This document shows positions 1 through 8,109 of a stretch of DNA of 64,000 nucleotides, one piece after another. Each line of letters starts with the position of its first letter. The first letter of the stretch is position 1. The translations under genes and the position numbers were made by a program. The stretch covers positions 1 through 64,000 of the forward strand of contig WHUD01000004.1 of assembly GCA_009377385.1 (NCBI GenBank). Direction: 5' to 3'. The notes below the pieces were generated by a model. It saw nothing but the letters and a program-made list of their open reading frames with translations. It was not told the DNA's origin and ran no database searches. Source of the DNA: Actinophytocola sp. (lineage in GTDB: Bacteria > Actinomycetota > Actinomycetes > Mycobacteriales > Pseudonocardiaceae).

Positions 1-53
1 CGACCTGCGCTACATCACCGCATAGGAAGTCGACTTACTTACGATCTCCTTAG

Positions 54-224
54 TATACGGACCAGCACTTGCGCACGCTCGACGCGATTCACCTGGCCAC
101 GGCGCACGGCGTATTCGGCCGTGCGCGCATCACCGCGTTCGTCACGTATGACCGCCACCTGCTCGCGTGCGCCGACCGCTGGGGGTTGACCACGGCGAGT
201 CCAGGGTTCGAGCGCTCGGCATGA
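54..224 (+). pseudogene. C-terminal remnant of a PIN-domain (VapC-type) toxin
   Basis: An open frame after an in-frame TAG (51-53) encodes a segment with LRTLDAIHLATA followed by FVTYDRHLLACADRWGL and ends at TGA 222-224. This is the typical last third of a PIN nuclease, and the Asp in TLDAIH and the Asp in TYDRHL match the third and fourth acidic positions of the family. No start codon or N-terminal half is present in the same frame, and the upstream 50 bases are AT-richer than the surroundings, so the gene looks broken. Whether an antitoxin lies further upstream cannot be seen. The family assignment is fairly sure; decay by deletion is an inference. Confidence 0.6.
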
Positions 225-480
225 GTCGCATCACCGGGCAATACAGTGCCGGTAGATACCAATTCGACCGGAAGTGAGCGAACGTGCATGGCAAGCCAGG
301 ATGGCACGTCCACTTACGTCCGGCCTGCTTGATAAACCGTTCGACGCCGCCCCGTACACTGGATTCCGTGGTCGTCCGGTTGGAATAGCTGACATCGGCG
401 CCCCGCCGCTCCCCTGGAACGGGTCGTAGCGCGGGGCGCACCCGTCCTGCCCCTTCCACGACCGCGTTCGGAGTTCTTTC
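225..480. other. non-coding stretch upstream of the ABC-F gene
   Basis: About 255 bases between the PIN remnant and the ABC-F gene. No convincing gene, tRNA or hairpin is seen. A GGAG about 8 bases before GTG 481 serves as the ribosome binding site. The promoter of the ABC-F gene is presumably here, but no clear -35/-10 pair could be assigned. Confidence 0.4.
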
Positions 481-2109
481 GTGATTACCGCTACCGCCCT
501 TGAGCTGCGCGCTGGCTCCCGCATCCTGCTGTCCGACACCGCCCTGCGCGTTCAGCCAGGCGACCGGATCGGCCTCGTCGGCCGCAACGGCGCTGGCAAG
601 ACCACGACGTTGAAGGTGCTCGCCGGGGAGGGCGAGCCGTACGCGGGCGAGCTGCGCCGCAGCAGCGCGCTCGGCTACCTGCCGCAGGACCCGCGCGAGG
701 GCGACCTCTCCGTCACCGCCAAGGACCGTGTCCTCTCGGCGCGCGGCCTTGACCAGATCGCCCGCGACATGGAGAAGGTGCAGCTCGCGATGGCGGAGCT
801 GGCCGACGACGCCGAGCGGGACAAGGCGGTGCGCCGCTACGGCAAGCTGGAGGAGCGGTTCGCCTCGCTCGGTGGCTACGCCGCCGAGAGCGAGGCCGCC
901 CGGATCTGCACCAACCTCGGGCTTGAGGACCGGGTGCTCGGCCAGCCCCTGCGCACGCTGTCCGGTGGGCAGCGCAGGCGCGTCGAGCTGGCGCGGATCC
1001 TGTTCGCGGCGTCCGAGGCGGGTGCGAGCGGCAAGTCGAACCGAATCCTGCTGCTTGACGAGCCGACCAACCACCTCGACGCCGACTCGATCACCTGGTT
1101 GCGTGGCTTCCTCAAGCAGCACGCCGGTGGGCTCGTCGTGATCAGCCACGACGTCGACCTGCTGGACGAGGTCGTCAACAAGGTCTGGTTCCTCGACGCG
1201 ACAAGGGCCGAGCTGGACGTCTACAACATGACATGGCAGCGCTACCTCGACGCCCGCGCCACCGACGAGAAGCGGCGCAGGCGGGAGCGCGCCAATGCCG
1301 AGAAGAAGGCGTCGGCGCTGCAGGCGCAGGCGGCCAAGCTCGGGGCGAAGGCGACCAAGGCCGTCGCGGCGAAGAACATGGCGCGCCGCGCGGAGGAGAT
1401 GCTGGCGAACCTGGACGAGACCCGCCAGGCGGACAAGGTCGCCAAGATCAGCTTCCCGGCGCCGGCGTCCTGCGGCAAGACGCCGCTGACGGCGTCAGGG
1501 CTGTCGAAGTCGTACGGCTCCCTTGAGATCTTCACCGGCGTCGACCTCGCGATCGACCGGGGCTCGAAGGTAGTCGTGCTCGGCCTCAACGGTGCGGGTA
1601 AGACGACGCTGTTGCGGTTGCTGTGCGGGCTGGAGCGGCCGGACACCGGCGAGCGCGTGCCCGGTCACGGGCTCCGGCTCGGCTACTACGCGCAGGAACA
1701 CGAGACGCTCGACCACGACCGCTCGGTGTGGGAGAACATCCGCAGCCTTGCCCCGGACACCGGTGAGCAGGAGCTGCGCACGCTGCTCGGCACGTTTCTG
1801 TTCACCGGCGAGCAGTTGGCCCAGCCTGCCGGAACGCTCTCCGGTGGCGAGAAGACGCGGCTGGCGCTGGCGGGCCTGGTCTCCAGCGCGGCCAACGTGC
1901 TGCTGCTCGACGAGCCGACCAACAACCTCGACCCAGCCAGTCGCGAGCAGGTGTTGGATGCGCTGCGTAGCTACACCGGCGCGGTCGTGCTCGTCACCCA
2001 CGACCCGGGCGCGGTGGAGGCGCTGGAACCGGAACGGGTGATCCTGCTTCCGGACGGCACCGAGGACCACTGGTCGGAGGAGTACCTGGAGCTGGTCCAA
2101 CTGGCGTGA
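481..2109 (+). CDS. ABC-F family ATPase (ribosome-associated type)
   Basis: Soluble protein of 542 residues with two ABC ATPase domains and no membrane segment, the ABC-F architecture. The first Walker A is GRNGAGKT near residue 34, signature LSGGQ at 160 and Walker B LLLDEPTNHLD near 190. The second Walker A GLNGAGKT starts near 368 with a second LSGGE and LLLDEPTNNLD. The charged Lys/Ala-rich stretch between the domains (about 250-320) is the interdomain linker that reaches into the ribosome in characterised members. ABC-F proteins act on stalled ribosomes, and some protect against ribosome-targeting antibiotics; which applies here cannot be read from sequence. It starts at GTG with a GGAG site and appears monocistronic. 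Confidence 0.9.
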   Translation: MITATALELRAGSRILLSDTALRVQPGDRIGLVGRNGAGKTTTLKVLAGEGEPYAGELRRSSALGYLPQDPREGDLSVTAKDRVLSARGLDQIARDMEKVQLAMAELADDAERDKAVRRYGKLEERFASLGGYAAESEAARICTNLGLEDRVLGQPLRTLSGGQRRRVELARILFAASEAGASGKSNRILLLDEPTNHLDADSITWLRGFLKQHAGGLVVISHDVDLLDEVVNKVWFLDATRAELDVYNMTWQRYLDARATDEKRRRRERANAEKKASALQAQAAKLGAKATKAVAAKNMARRAEEMLANLDETRQADKVAKISFPAPASCGKTPLTASGLSKSYGSLEIFTGVDLAIDRGSKVVVLGLNGAGKTTLLRLLCGLERPDTGERVPGHGLRLGYYAQEHETLDHDRSVWENIRSLAPDTGEQELRTLLGTFLFTGEQLAQPAGTLSGGEKTRLALAGLVSSAANVLLLDEPTNNLDPASREQVLDALRSYTGAVVLVTHDPGAVEALEPERVILLPDGTEDHWSEEYLELVQLA

Positions 2110-2318
2110 GCCCCGCGGAAAATGTTCCACAACACAACGCAGGGGCCAGTCGCGTACCGGCAGGTAGCCGCCACCGAGAGCGTTCGGCATTAGGCCGTAC
2201 GTGGTGCGTTCGCCGCTATTTCGCCTCCCGTCTGGCGCTAAGGCGATCTGTGTTCGATCATTGCGGCTAGAAGGGGCCTCTTCTGGCCCAGAACACTCCG
2301 GCGGGAGGCGTGACAACC

Positions 2319-2528
2319 GTGGCTGATCTGAAAAAGGGCGCGCGCATCACCGGTAACACGCGCGAGAAGTTGGCGTCTGATCTGAAGAAGAAGTACGAGA
2401 AGGGCGCGAGTATCCGTGCCCTCGCCGAGTCGACAGGGCGTTCCTACGGTTTCGTGCACCGCGTGCTGTGCGAGTCGGGCGTACAGTTGCGCGGCCGGGG
2501 CGGGGCAACGACTCGGAAGAAGAAATAG
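2319..2528 (+). CDS. small helix-turn-helix protein
   Basis: About 69 residues, basic, starting MADLKKGARI if the GTG at 2319 is used. This start is preferred because GGGAGG at 2303-2308 lies 10 bases upstream, while the in-frame GTG at 2310 would overlap that site. The segment ASIRALAESTGRSYGFVHRVL is a predicted helix-turn-helix of the kind used in resolvase-like and small regulator proteins, and the C-terminus is a basic GGATTRKKK tail. The protein is widely conserved as a single-domain HTH protein in actinobacteria, to my knowledge without a defined role. It is convergent with the membrane protein gene, whose stop lies 6 bases beyond. Confidence 0.8.
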   Translation: MADLKKGARITGNTREKLASDLKKKYEKGASIRALAESTGRSYGFVHRVLCESGVQLRGRGGATTRKKK

Positions 2529-2534
2529 CAGCGG

Positions 2535-3842
2535 TCACCCGGTGGATGGCTCGGTGTGTTGTGCAGGCGTCGTCCGCCGCTCACCGAAGCACAGCCACGC
2601 GCCGAGCAACACCAACGGATAGACGAGGTAGCCCCACCTCGTCGCCGGTGTCAGCAACGTGGCGGCGCCGAGGCCGACGGCGATCCGCAGCGCCGCGTCG
2701 GCCGCGGTCATCGGAGGTCGCAGCACGAGCCATGCCGTGATCACGACGGCGGCGATGCCGAGCGCCGCGAGAGCGAGCGCGTAACCTACCTGACCCGTAC
2801 TCGCGAGTAGATGCCCCGGCAGTGGACTGGCCGCTGGCGAGGCGATCTCGGCCGTGCCCAGCGGGAACCGGACGACGTTCTCGACGAACGCTCGCGGCTC
2901 CGCGGCCAGTATCGGCACCGTCGCGGCGGTGCACGCGGCGAGCAGCGCACCGGCGAACGTCGCTGCCGCGCGGGCACCATACCGGACCACTACCAGGACG
3001 AACAGGACCACCACCGCGGGCGCCGCGGTGAGCTTCGCGCTGACCACAAGGGCGAGCGTGACACCGGACGCCACCGGGCTTCCGCGCGCCGCGAGCGCGA
3101 TCGCCACCAGCAGCAGCCCGAGCACGGCTAGGTCCGGCCCGGCGACGGCGAACATGAGCGCGGTCGCGGGGGAGACCAGCGCGAGCTGCGCAGCCCCGAC
3201 GGGCACCCGAGGCCTGCCAAGCAGCCGCAACGCCAGTAGCGTGCCCGCTGCCGCGACCGCCGCGAACACGATCCTGGCGTCCGTCAAGGCCAGCGCGACG
3301 GGGTTGTTGGTGCCGAGCTCCGTCACCAGTGCCCTCGGCAGCCCGAACAGCGCCATCACGGGGCCGTACGGCGTGTAGTCGTCGACGATCGGCTGCCGGT
3401 CGAGCGCGGCGACGTCGAGGTACGGGCTGCCGTCGCGCAGCAGCAAGAGCGCCGACCGCTCGATCACCCACACCTCGGGCTGCGCGCCCCATGCCGCGGG
3501 GTTGTCGCTCCAGTCGCCGCCGCCGAGGCGGCGCAGCACCAGGTGTACCAGCGGGGCAATGAGCGCGAGCACGCTCGCCAGGAGCACGGAAAACCCCCGC
3601 GAGTGGAACCACTCGCGGGGCAGTTCACGGCGTCGCGCGTACGCCACAAGGATGACGGCGTGCGCGGCGGCGAGCCCATAACCGACCGACGCATACGCCC
3701 CCCAGACGCGGTGGGTGGTGAACTCGGAGGCGAGCGCCGTGATCACCGCGAAGCCGGTGAAGCCGAGGTAGACGGCGATGTCGAGCGTGCTGGCGCGTAC
3801 CGCGACGCCGCCGCGCGCTGTCGGCTTCGCCGTCTCGCTCAC
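2535..3842 (-). CDS. polytopic membrane protein, GT-C/GT87-like glycosyltransferase
   Basis: 435 residues with roughly ten hydrophobic helices. A conserved-looking loop contains ERSALLLLRDGSPYLD and DDYTPYGPVMALFGLPRA, a pattern typical of the DUF2029/GT87 group of polyprenol-phosphate-mannose-dependent glycosyltransferases. These act on the outer face of the membrane and use lipid-linked sugars. The start is GTG with GAGGGG seven bases upstream. The donor and acceptor cannot be deduced. A different member of the same broad superfamily (MptB-like) lies at the right end of the window, and a Ppm1 gene that would supply polyprenol-phosphate-mannose lies at 44292. The alternative is a general membrane protein without enzymatic activity. 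Confidence 0.65.
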   Translation of the reverse strand: MSETAKPTARGGVAVRASTLDIAVYLGFTGFAVITALASEFTTHRVWGAYASVGYGLAAAHAVILVAYARRRELPREWFHSRGFSVLLASVLALIAPLVHLVLRRLGGGDWSDNPAAWGAQPEVWVIERSALLLLRDGSPYLDVAALDRQPIVDDYTPYGPVMALFGLPRALVTELGTNNPVALALTDARIVFAAVAAAGTLLALRLLGRPRVPVGAAQLALVSPATALMFAVAGPDLAVLGLLLVAIALAARGSPVASGVTLALVVSAKLTAAPAVVVLFVLVVVRYGARAAATFAGALLAACTAATVPILAAEPRAFVENVVRFPLGTAEIASPAASPLPGHLLASTGQVGYALALAALGIAAVVITAWLVLRPPMTAADAALRIAVGLGAATLLTPATRWGYLVYPLVLLGAWLCFGERRTTPAQHTEPSTG

Positions 3843-4063
3843 ACCGAACCCCTCATGTCAAGCCTGTGCCGATGACGGCAGCCTACTTCGGCTGCCGGGG
3901 TTCGCGGATTGTCGGTCCCCGCGGGCATGATGGTCGTACCGCGTCACCGGAACCGGGAATGTACTTCTGGTGCCCGGCGTTACGCTGCACGGACAGGGCG
4001 CAACTGTGGAGTTATGTCCAGGTTTGCCGCGAGGGGTATGAGGGCGAGGAGTTGGTCGGCGTC

Positions 4064-5956
4064 ATGGACAACACCTGGATGTTGCTGCGGAGCAGCATGC
4101 ACAGCGCGGACGCGCCTCGGAGCCTGCGGCCGGGCACCGTGAGTAGGATCGCCAGGTTCGCGCGGCCCCACTGGCGAAGGCTGATCGTGTTCCTGCTGCT
4201 CACCGTGATCTCCGCCGTGCTCGCGGTGAGCACACCGCTGCTCGCCGGCCGGGTGGTCGACGTGATCGTCGGGCGCCAGGACAACAGCCTCGTTGTGTTC
4301 CTCGCGCTCGCCATCGCGGGCATCGCCATCGCGGACGCCGTGATCGGGCTCGCCGAGCGCTGGCAGTCCGCCCACATCGGCGAAGGCCTGATCTACGACC
4401 TGCGGCGCGCCGTGTTCGAACACGTGCAGCGGATGCCGATCGCGTTCTTCACCCGCACGCGCACCGGCGCGCTGGTGAGCAGGCTCAACAACGACGTCAT
4501 CGGCGCGCAGCGCACCTTCACCGCGACGCTGTCCGGGTTCGTCACCAACATCATCCAGCTCGCACTGTCCCTTGTGGTCATGGTGACGCTGTCCTGGCAG
4601 GTCACGCTGTGCGCGCTTGTGCTGCTGCCGATCTTCGTGCTGCCCGCGCGGCGGATCGGCCGCAAGATGGCCGACCTGCAACGCGACGCGGCGACTCACA
4701 ACGCCACGATGACCACGCAGATGACCGAGCGGTTTTCCGCGCCAGGCGCGACGTTGGTGAAGCTGTTCGGGCGGCCAGTGGCCGAGGCGGGCGAGTTCGG
4801 CGAGCGCGCGAGCAAGGTCCGCGATATCGGTATCCGCACCGCGATGTTGACCCGGTGGTTCATGACCAGCCTGACGCTGGTGTCCGCGCTCGCGCTCGCC
4901 CTGGTGTACGGCCTCGGCGGCTGGCTGGCGATCGGCGGCACGTTACAAGCGGGCACCGTCGTCTCGCTCGCGCTGCTGCTCACCCGTCTCTACACCCCGC
5001 TGACGGCACTGGCCAACGTCCGCGTCGACATCATGACGGCGCTTGTGTCGTTCGAGCGGATCTTCGAGGTGCTCGACATCAACCCCGGCATCACCGAGAA
5101 GCCCGACGCCAGGCCTGTGCCGGACGGCCCGGTGTCGGTCGAGTTCGAGGACGTGCGGTTCGCCTACCCTTCTGCGGACAAGGTCTCGCTCGCCTCGCTT
5201 GAGGAGGTCGCCACGCTCGACACCAGGGGCGGCGACGACGTGCTGCACGGCGTCAGCCTGCACGCGCCCGCCGGGCGGATGGTCGCGTTGGTCGGCTCGT
5301 CGGGAGCGGGCAAGTCCACCATCGCATCGCTGGTGCCACGGCTCTACGACGTCGACAGCGGGTCGGTGCGGCTCGGCGGCATCGACGTGCGGGACCTGAG
5401 CTTCGCCACGCTGCGCGAGACCGTCGGCGTCGTCACCCAGGACGGACATCTGTTCCACGACTCCATCCGCGTCAACCTGACCTACGCCCGGCCGGAGGCC
5501 ACCGACGAGCAGATCTGGAACGCGCTACGCAGGGCGCGGCTCGACGATCTGGTGCTGTCGCTGCCGGACGGGCTCGAGACCGTCGTCGGTGAGCGCGGCT
5601 ACCGGCTGTCTGGCGGCGAGCGGCAGCGGCTGACGATCGCGCGACTGCTGCTGGCGCAGCCGAGGGTGGTGGTGCTCGACGAAGCCACCGCGCACCTGGA
5701 CTCCGAGTCGGAGAGCGCGGTGAGCGCCGCGCTGGCCGACGCGCTCGACGGCAGGACGGCGATCGTCATCGCGCACCGGCTGTCCACCGTGCGGGCTGCT
5801 GACCAGATCCTAGTGGTCGAGAAGGGCACGATCGTCGAACGCGGCACCCACGAGGAACTGCTCGCGGCGTCCGGCCGCTACGCCGGGCTGTACCGGACGC
5901 AGTTCGCCACCGACGGGCCGAAGGACGACAAGGAGCTCGACCCTGCCGTGGCATGA
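4064..5956 (+). CDS. ABC transporter, fused permease and ATPase (ABCB/MsbA type)
   Basis: About 630 residues. The N-terminal 330 residues form a six-helix exporter domain (ABC_membrane type 1), followed by an ATPase domain with Walker A GSSGAGKST, the Q-loop VTQDGHLF, signature LSGGERQRL, Walker B VVVLDEATAHLD and an H-loop in IAHRLST. Half-transporters of this kind dimerise and export lipids or drugs; no substrate is evident. The frame is open further upstream to 3866, but that extension is not transporter-like, and ATG 4064 is preceded by GAGGAG, so I place the start there. The stop overlaps the next reading frame (ATGA at 5953), so the hydrolase gene may be co-transcribed. Confidence 0.87.
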   Translation: MDNTWMLLRSSMHSADAPRSLRPGTVSRIARFARPHWRRLIVFLLLTVISAVLAVSTPLLAGRVVDVIVGRQDNSLVVFLALAIAGIAIADAVIGLAERWQSAHIGEGLIYDLRRAVFEHVQRMPIAFFTRTRTGALVSRLNNDVIGAQRTFTATLSGFVTNIIQLALSLVVMVTLSWQVTLCALVLLPIFVLPARRIGRKMADLQRDAATHNATMTTQMTERFSAPGATLVKLFGRPVAEAGEFGERASKVRDIGIRTAMLTRWFMTSLTLVSALALALVYGLGGWLAIGGTLQAGTVVSLALLLTRLYTPLTALANVRVDIMTALVSFERIFEVLDINPGITEKPDARPVPDGPVSVEFEDVRFAYPSADKVSLASLEEVATLDTRGGDDVLHGVSLHAPAGRMVALVGSSGAGKSTIASLVPRLYDVDSGSVRLGGIDVRDLSFATLRETVGVVTQDGHLFHDSIRVNLTYARPEATDEQIWNALRRARLDDLVLSLPDGLETVVGERGYRLSGGERQRLTIARLLLAQPRVVVLDEATAHLDSESESAVSAALADALDGRTAIVIAHRLSTVRAADQILVVEKGTIVERGTHEELLAASGRYAGLYRTQFATDGPKDDKELDPAVA

Positions 5957-6039
5957 CGTCGCGGCACGACGGCCTGGGGCAGGCAGCTCGCGCCCGACCC
6001 CGCGCGCGGCCGGGTGCACGGGTGGGTGAGGATGCCGGA

Positions 6040-6762
6040 GTGAGTGACGAACCAGTCGAGATCGGACATGACGCCGCGACCACGGTGCTGCGGGCCCGCA
6101 CGACGGTGCGCGCGGTGGCGCTGGTGCTGCACGGCGGCGCCGAGCACGGGCAGGAGCGGATCCGGCCGTGGTCGCACGCCTTCCTGCGGATGATGCCCTT
6201 CGCGCGGGCGCTGCACCGGGCTGGCAGGGCGCACGGGCTTGAGGTGCGGTTGCTGCGCAACCGGGTGCGCGGCTGGAACAAGCCACACCTGCATCCGGTG
6301 CACGACGCCAGGGAGGCGCTCGCCGAGATCCACCGCAGCCGCCCGGACGCGCCGGTCGTGCTCATCGGGCATTCGATGGGCGGGCGAGTCGCATTGCGGG
6401 TTGCCGACGACCCGAGCGTGGTCGCGGTGTGCGCGCTGGCGCCGTGGACGACGGAGAAGGACTGGGTCGAGCCGGTCTCCGGCGTCCGGGTGCTGATCGC
6501 GCACGGCACCCAGGACGTCATCACCTCGCCGGAGGCGTCGTACGAGTACGCGCTGCGGGCCGACCGGGTGACCGAAGTGGTCCGCGCCGAGGTGCGGCGG
6601 GAGGGCCACGCCTTGCTGCGGAGGCCAGGAACGTGGACGCGACTCGTGCAGGGGTTCACACTGGATTCGGCGGGAATTGGACTACGAAACGGACAGCGAG
6701 AACCCTTCCTGACCTCGGCATGGGACCTTCCCGTGAGCGACAGACTGCGCGTCCGGGTGTAA
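6040..6762 (+). CDS. alpha/beta hydrolase
   Basis: 240 residues from the GTG at 6040. The early HGGAEHG supplies the oxyanion region, GHSMGG carries the nucleophile (Ser112), and likely Asp159 (HGTQD) and His190 (REGHAL) complete the triad. The short single-domain layout resembles small esterase or dienelactone-hydrolase-like proteins with unknown substrates. The frame extends back to an ATG at 5953 that overlaps the ABC transporter stop, but the intervening 29 residues are Arg/Pro-rich and unlike the family. GAGGA upstream of 6040 supports the shorter start. Position directly behind the exporter suggests one transcript; no functional link is known. Confidence 0.75.
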   Translation: MSDEPVEIGHDAATTVLRARTTVRAVALVLHGGAEHGQERIRPWSHAFLRMMPFARALHRAGRAHGLEVRLLRNRVRGWNKPHLHPVHDAREALAEIHRSRPDAPVVLIGHSMGGRVALRVADDPSVVAVCALAPWTTEKDWVEPVSGVRVLIAHGTQDVITSPEASYEYALRADRVTEVVRAEVRREGHALLRRPGTWTRLVQGFTLDSAGIGLRNGQREPFLTSAWDLPVSDRLRVRV

Positions 6763-6877
6763 TTCACCGCCTCGCCGGGGCACGTTTCAGAACGCCTCGG
6801 CGTTGCTGGAATGATGCGCCCCATCCCAACGCGGCTTCGCGCCGTCGGCATGGCGGCGTACGGAGAGGATGAGGTTG

Positions 6878-8035
6878 ATGGCTGACATGCGTGGACCGCG
6901 CCCCGGCTGGGGAGGCGGGCGCGGCAGGCACCAGGACGCGCAGATGATGCCGATACCAGGTGCGCGCCACAACCAGCCGCCGAGAACCCGCGCGATGCCG
7001 ACGCCTCCGCAGCAGCCGCCCCAGCCACCACCGCCGCCACGACAGGGCGGCGCGCAGCCCCCGATGCCGGGCGGCAGGCGGAGGCGCTGGGGGTTCCGGC
7101 GGATCGTGAGCCTGATCCTGCTGCTGCTCGTCGCACTGCTGGCCGCGATCTGGCTGTACCTCGAGTTCTCGATCAACCGGGTCAACGCGCTCCCGGACTA
7201 CGAGGGCAGGCCAGCGGCCGCCGAGGGCACCAACTGGCTGATCGTCGGTTCCGACAGCAGGGCGGGGCTGACCCCGGAGCAGGCGAAGCGGCTGCGCAGC
7301 GGCGACGAGACCGGCACGAGCGGGCGGCGCACCGACACCATCCTGGTGGCCCACCTGCCGGACAACGGCACCAAGCCCACGCTGGTCAGCTTCCCGCGTG
7401 ACTCGGATGTCGAGGTCCCCGGCTACGGCGTCACCAAGATTAACTCCGCGTTCTCGTACGGCGGGCCGAAGCTGATGGCCCGCACCGTCGAGCAGGCGAC
7501 CGGGCTGCGCATCGACCACTACGCCGAGGTCGGTTTCGGTGGCTTCGCGCAGATCGTGGACGCGATCGGCGGTGTTGAGATGAAGATTCCGGAGAAGATG
7601 ACCGACACCATCACCGGCATGACCATCCCGAAGGGCAAGCAGGAGCTCAACGGCGCGCAGGCGCTCGGCTTCGTCCGGATGCGCCACAGCACAGCGACGC
7701 CGCGTTCCGATCTTGACCGGGTGGTCAACCAGCGGAAGTTCATCGGCGCGCTCGCGGGCGAGCTGTCGAGCCCATCGACGTTCCTCAACCCGTTCCACGT
7801 CGTCCCGTTGCTGGGTGCCGCGCCGGAGTCGCTGACCATCGACAAGGGCGATCATCTGCACAACGTCATCGGACTCGGCTGGGCGATGCGGGGGATTTCC
7901 TCCGGCGGGACGGTCACGACGACGGTTCCCGTCACGGACGGCTCGGCGACGACCTGGGACCCGACGAAGTCCGATCAGTTGTTCAACGCGCTGAAGAACG
8001 ACACGCCCGTGCCCAAGTCCGTCATCGAGAACTGA
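6878..8035 (+). CDS. LytR-CpsA-Psr (LCP) family cell-wall ligase
   Basis: 385 residues. A 70-residue cytoplasmic tail rich in Pro, Gln and Arg precedes one membrane helix (about 76-96), then an extracytoplasmic LCP domain. Typical LCP motifs are present: SDSRAGLT, GRRTDTILVAHLP with the conserved Arg and Asp pair, VSFPRDSDVEVPGYG, and KINSAFSYGGP. LCP enzymes transfer polyprenyl-linked glycans to peptidoglycan; in actinobacteria they attach arabinogalactan or other wall polymers. ATG 6878 is preferred because GGAGAGG abuts the upstream ATG at 6869. No LytR_C domain follows. The gene ends at a strong bidirectional terminator. Confidence 0.88.
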   Translation: MADMRGPRPGWGGGRGRHQDAQMMPIPGARHNQPPRTRAMPTPPQQPPQPPPPPRQGGAQPPMPGGRRRRWGFRRIVSLILLLLVALLAAIWLYLEFSINRVNALPDYEGRPAAAEGTNWLIVGSDSRAGLTPEQAKRLRSGDETGTSGRRTDTILVAHLPDNGTKPTLVSFPRDSDVEVPGYGVTKINSAFSYGGPKLMARTVEQATGLRIDHYAEVGFGGFAQIVDAIGGVEMKIPEKMTDTITGMTIPKGKQELNGAQALGFVRMRHSTATPRSDLDRVVNQRKFIGALAGELSSPSTFLNPFHVVPLLGAAPESLTIDKGDHLHNVIGLGWAMRGISSGGTVTTTVPVTDGSATTWDPTKSDQLFNALKNDTPVPKSVIEN

Positions 8036-8053
8036 CGGCAGCACGCATCATCG

Positions 8054-8094
8054 ACGCGGGCCCGGCACCAAGAGGTGAGGTGCCGGGCCCGCGT
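8054..8094. terminator. bidirectional hairpin terminator
   Basis: A perfect 16-bp stem (8054-8069 pairs with 8079-8094, arm ACGCGGGCCCGGCACC) with a nine-base loop lies between the convergent LCP and GGDEF/EAL genes. There is no U-tract, as is common in actinobacteria, so intrinsic termination is inferred from position and stem strength. Confidence 0.75.
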
Positions 8095-8109
8095 CCTGTT
8101 GTGGGGCGG

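Noticed and set aside
3866-4063. N-terminal extension of the ABC exporter
   Set aside because: The 66 extra residues are Cys/Gly/Arg-rich and unlike the family, and a better start with GAGGAG lies at 4064.
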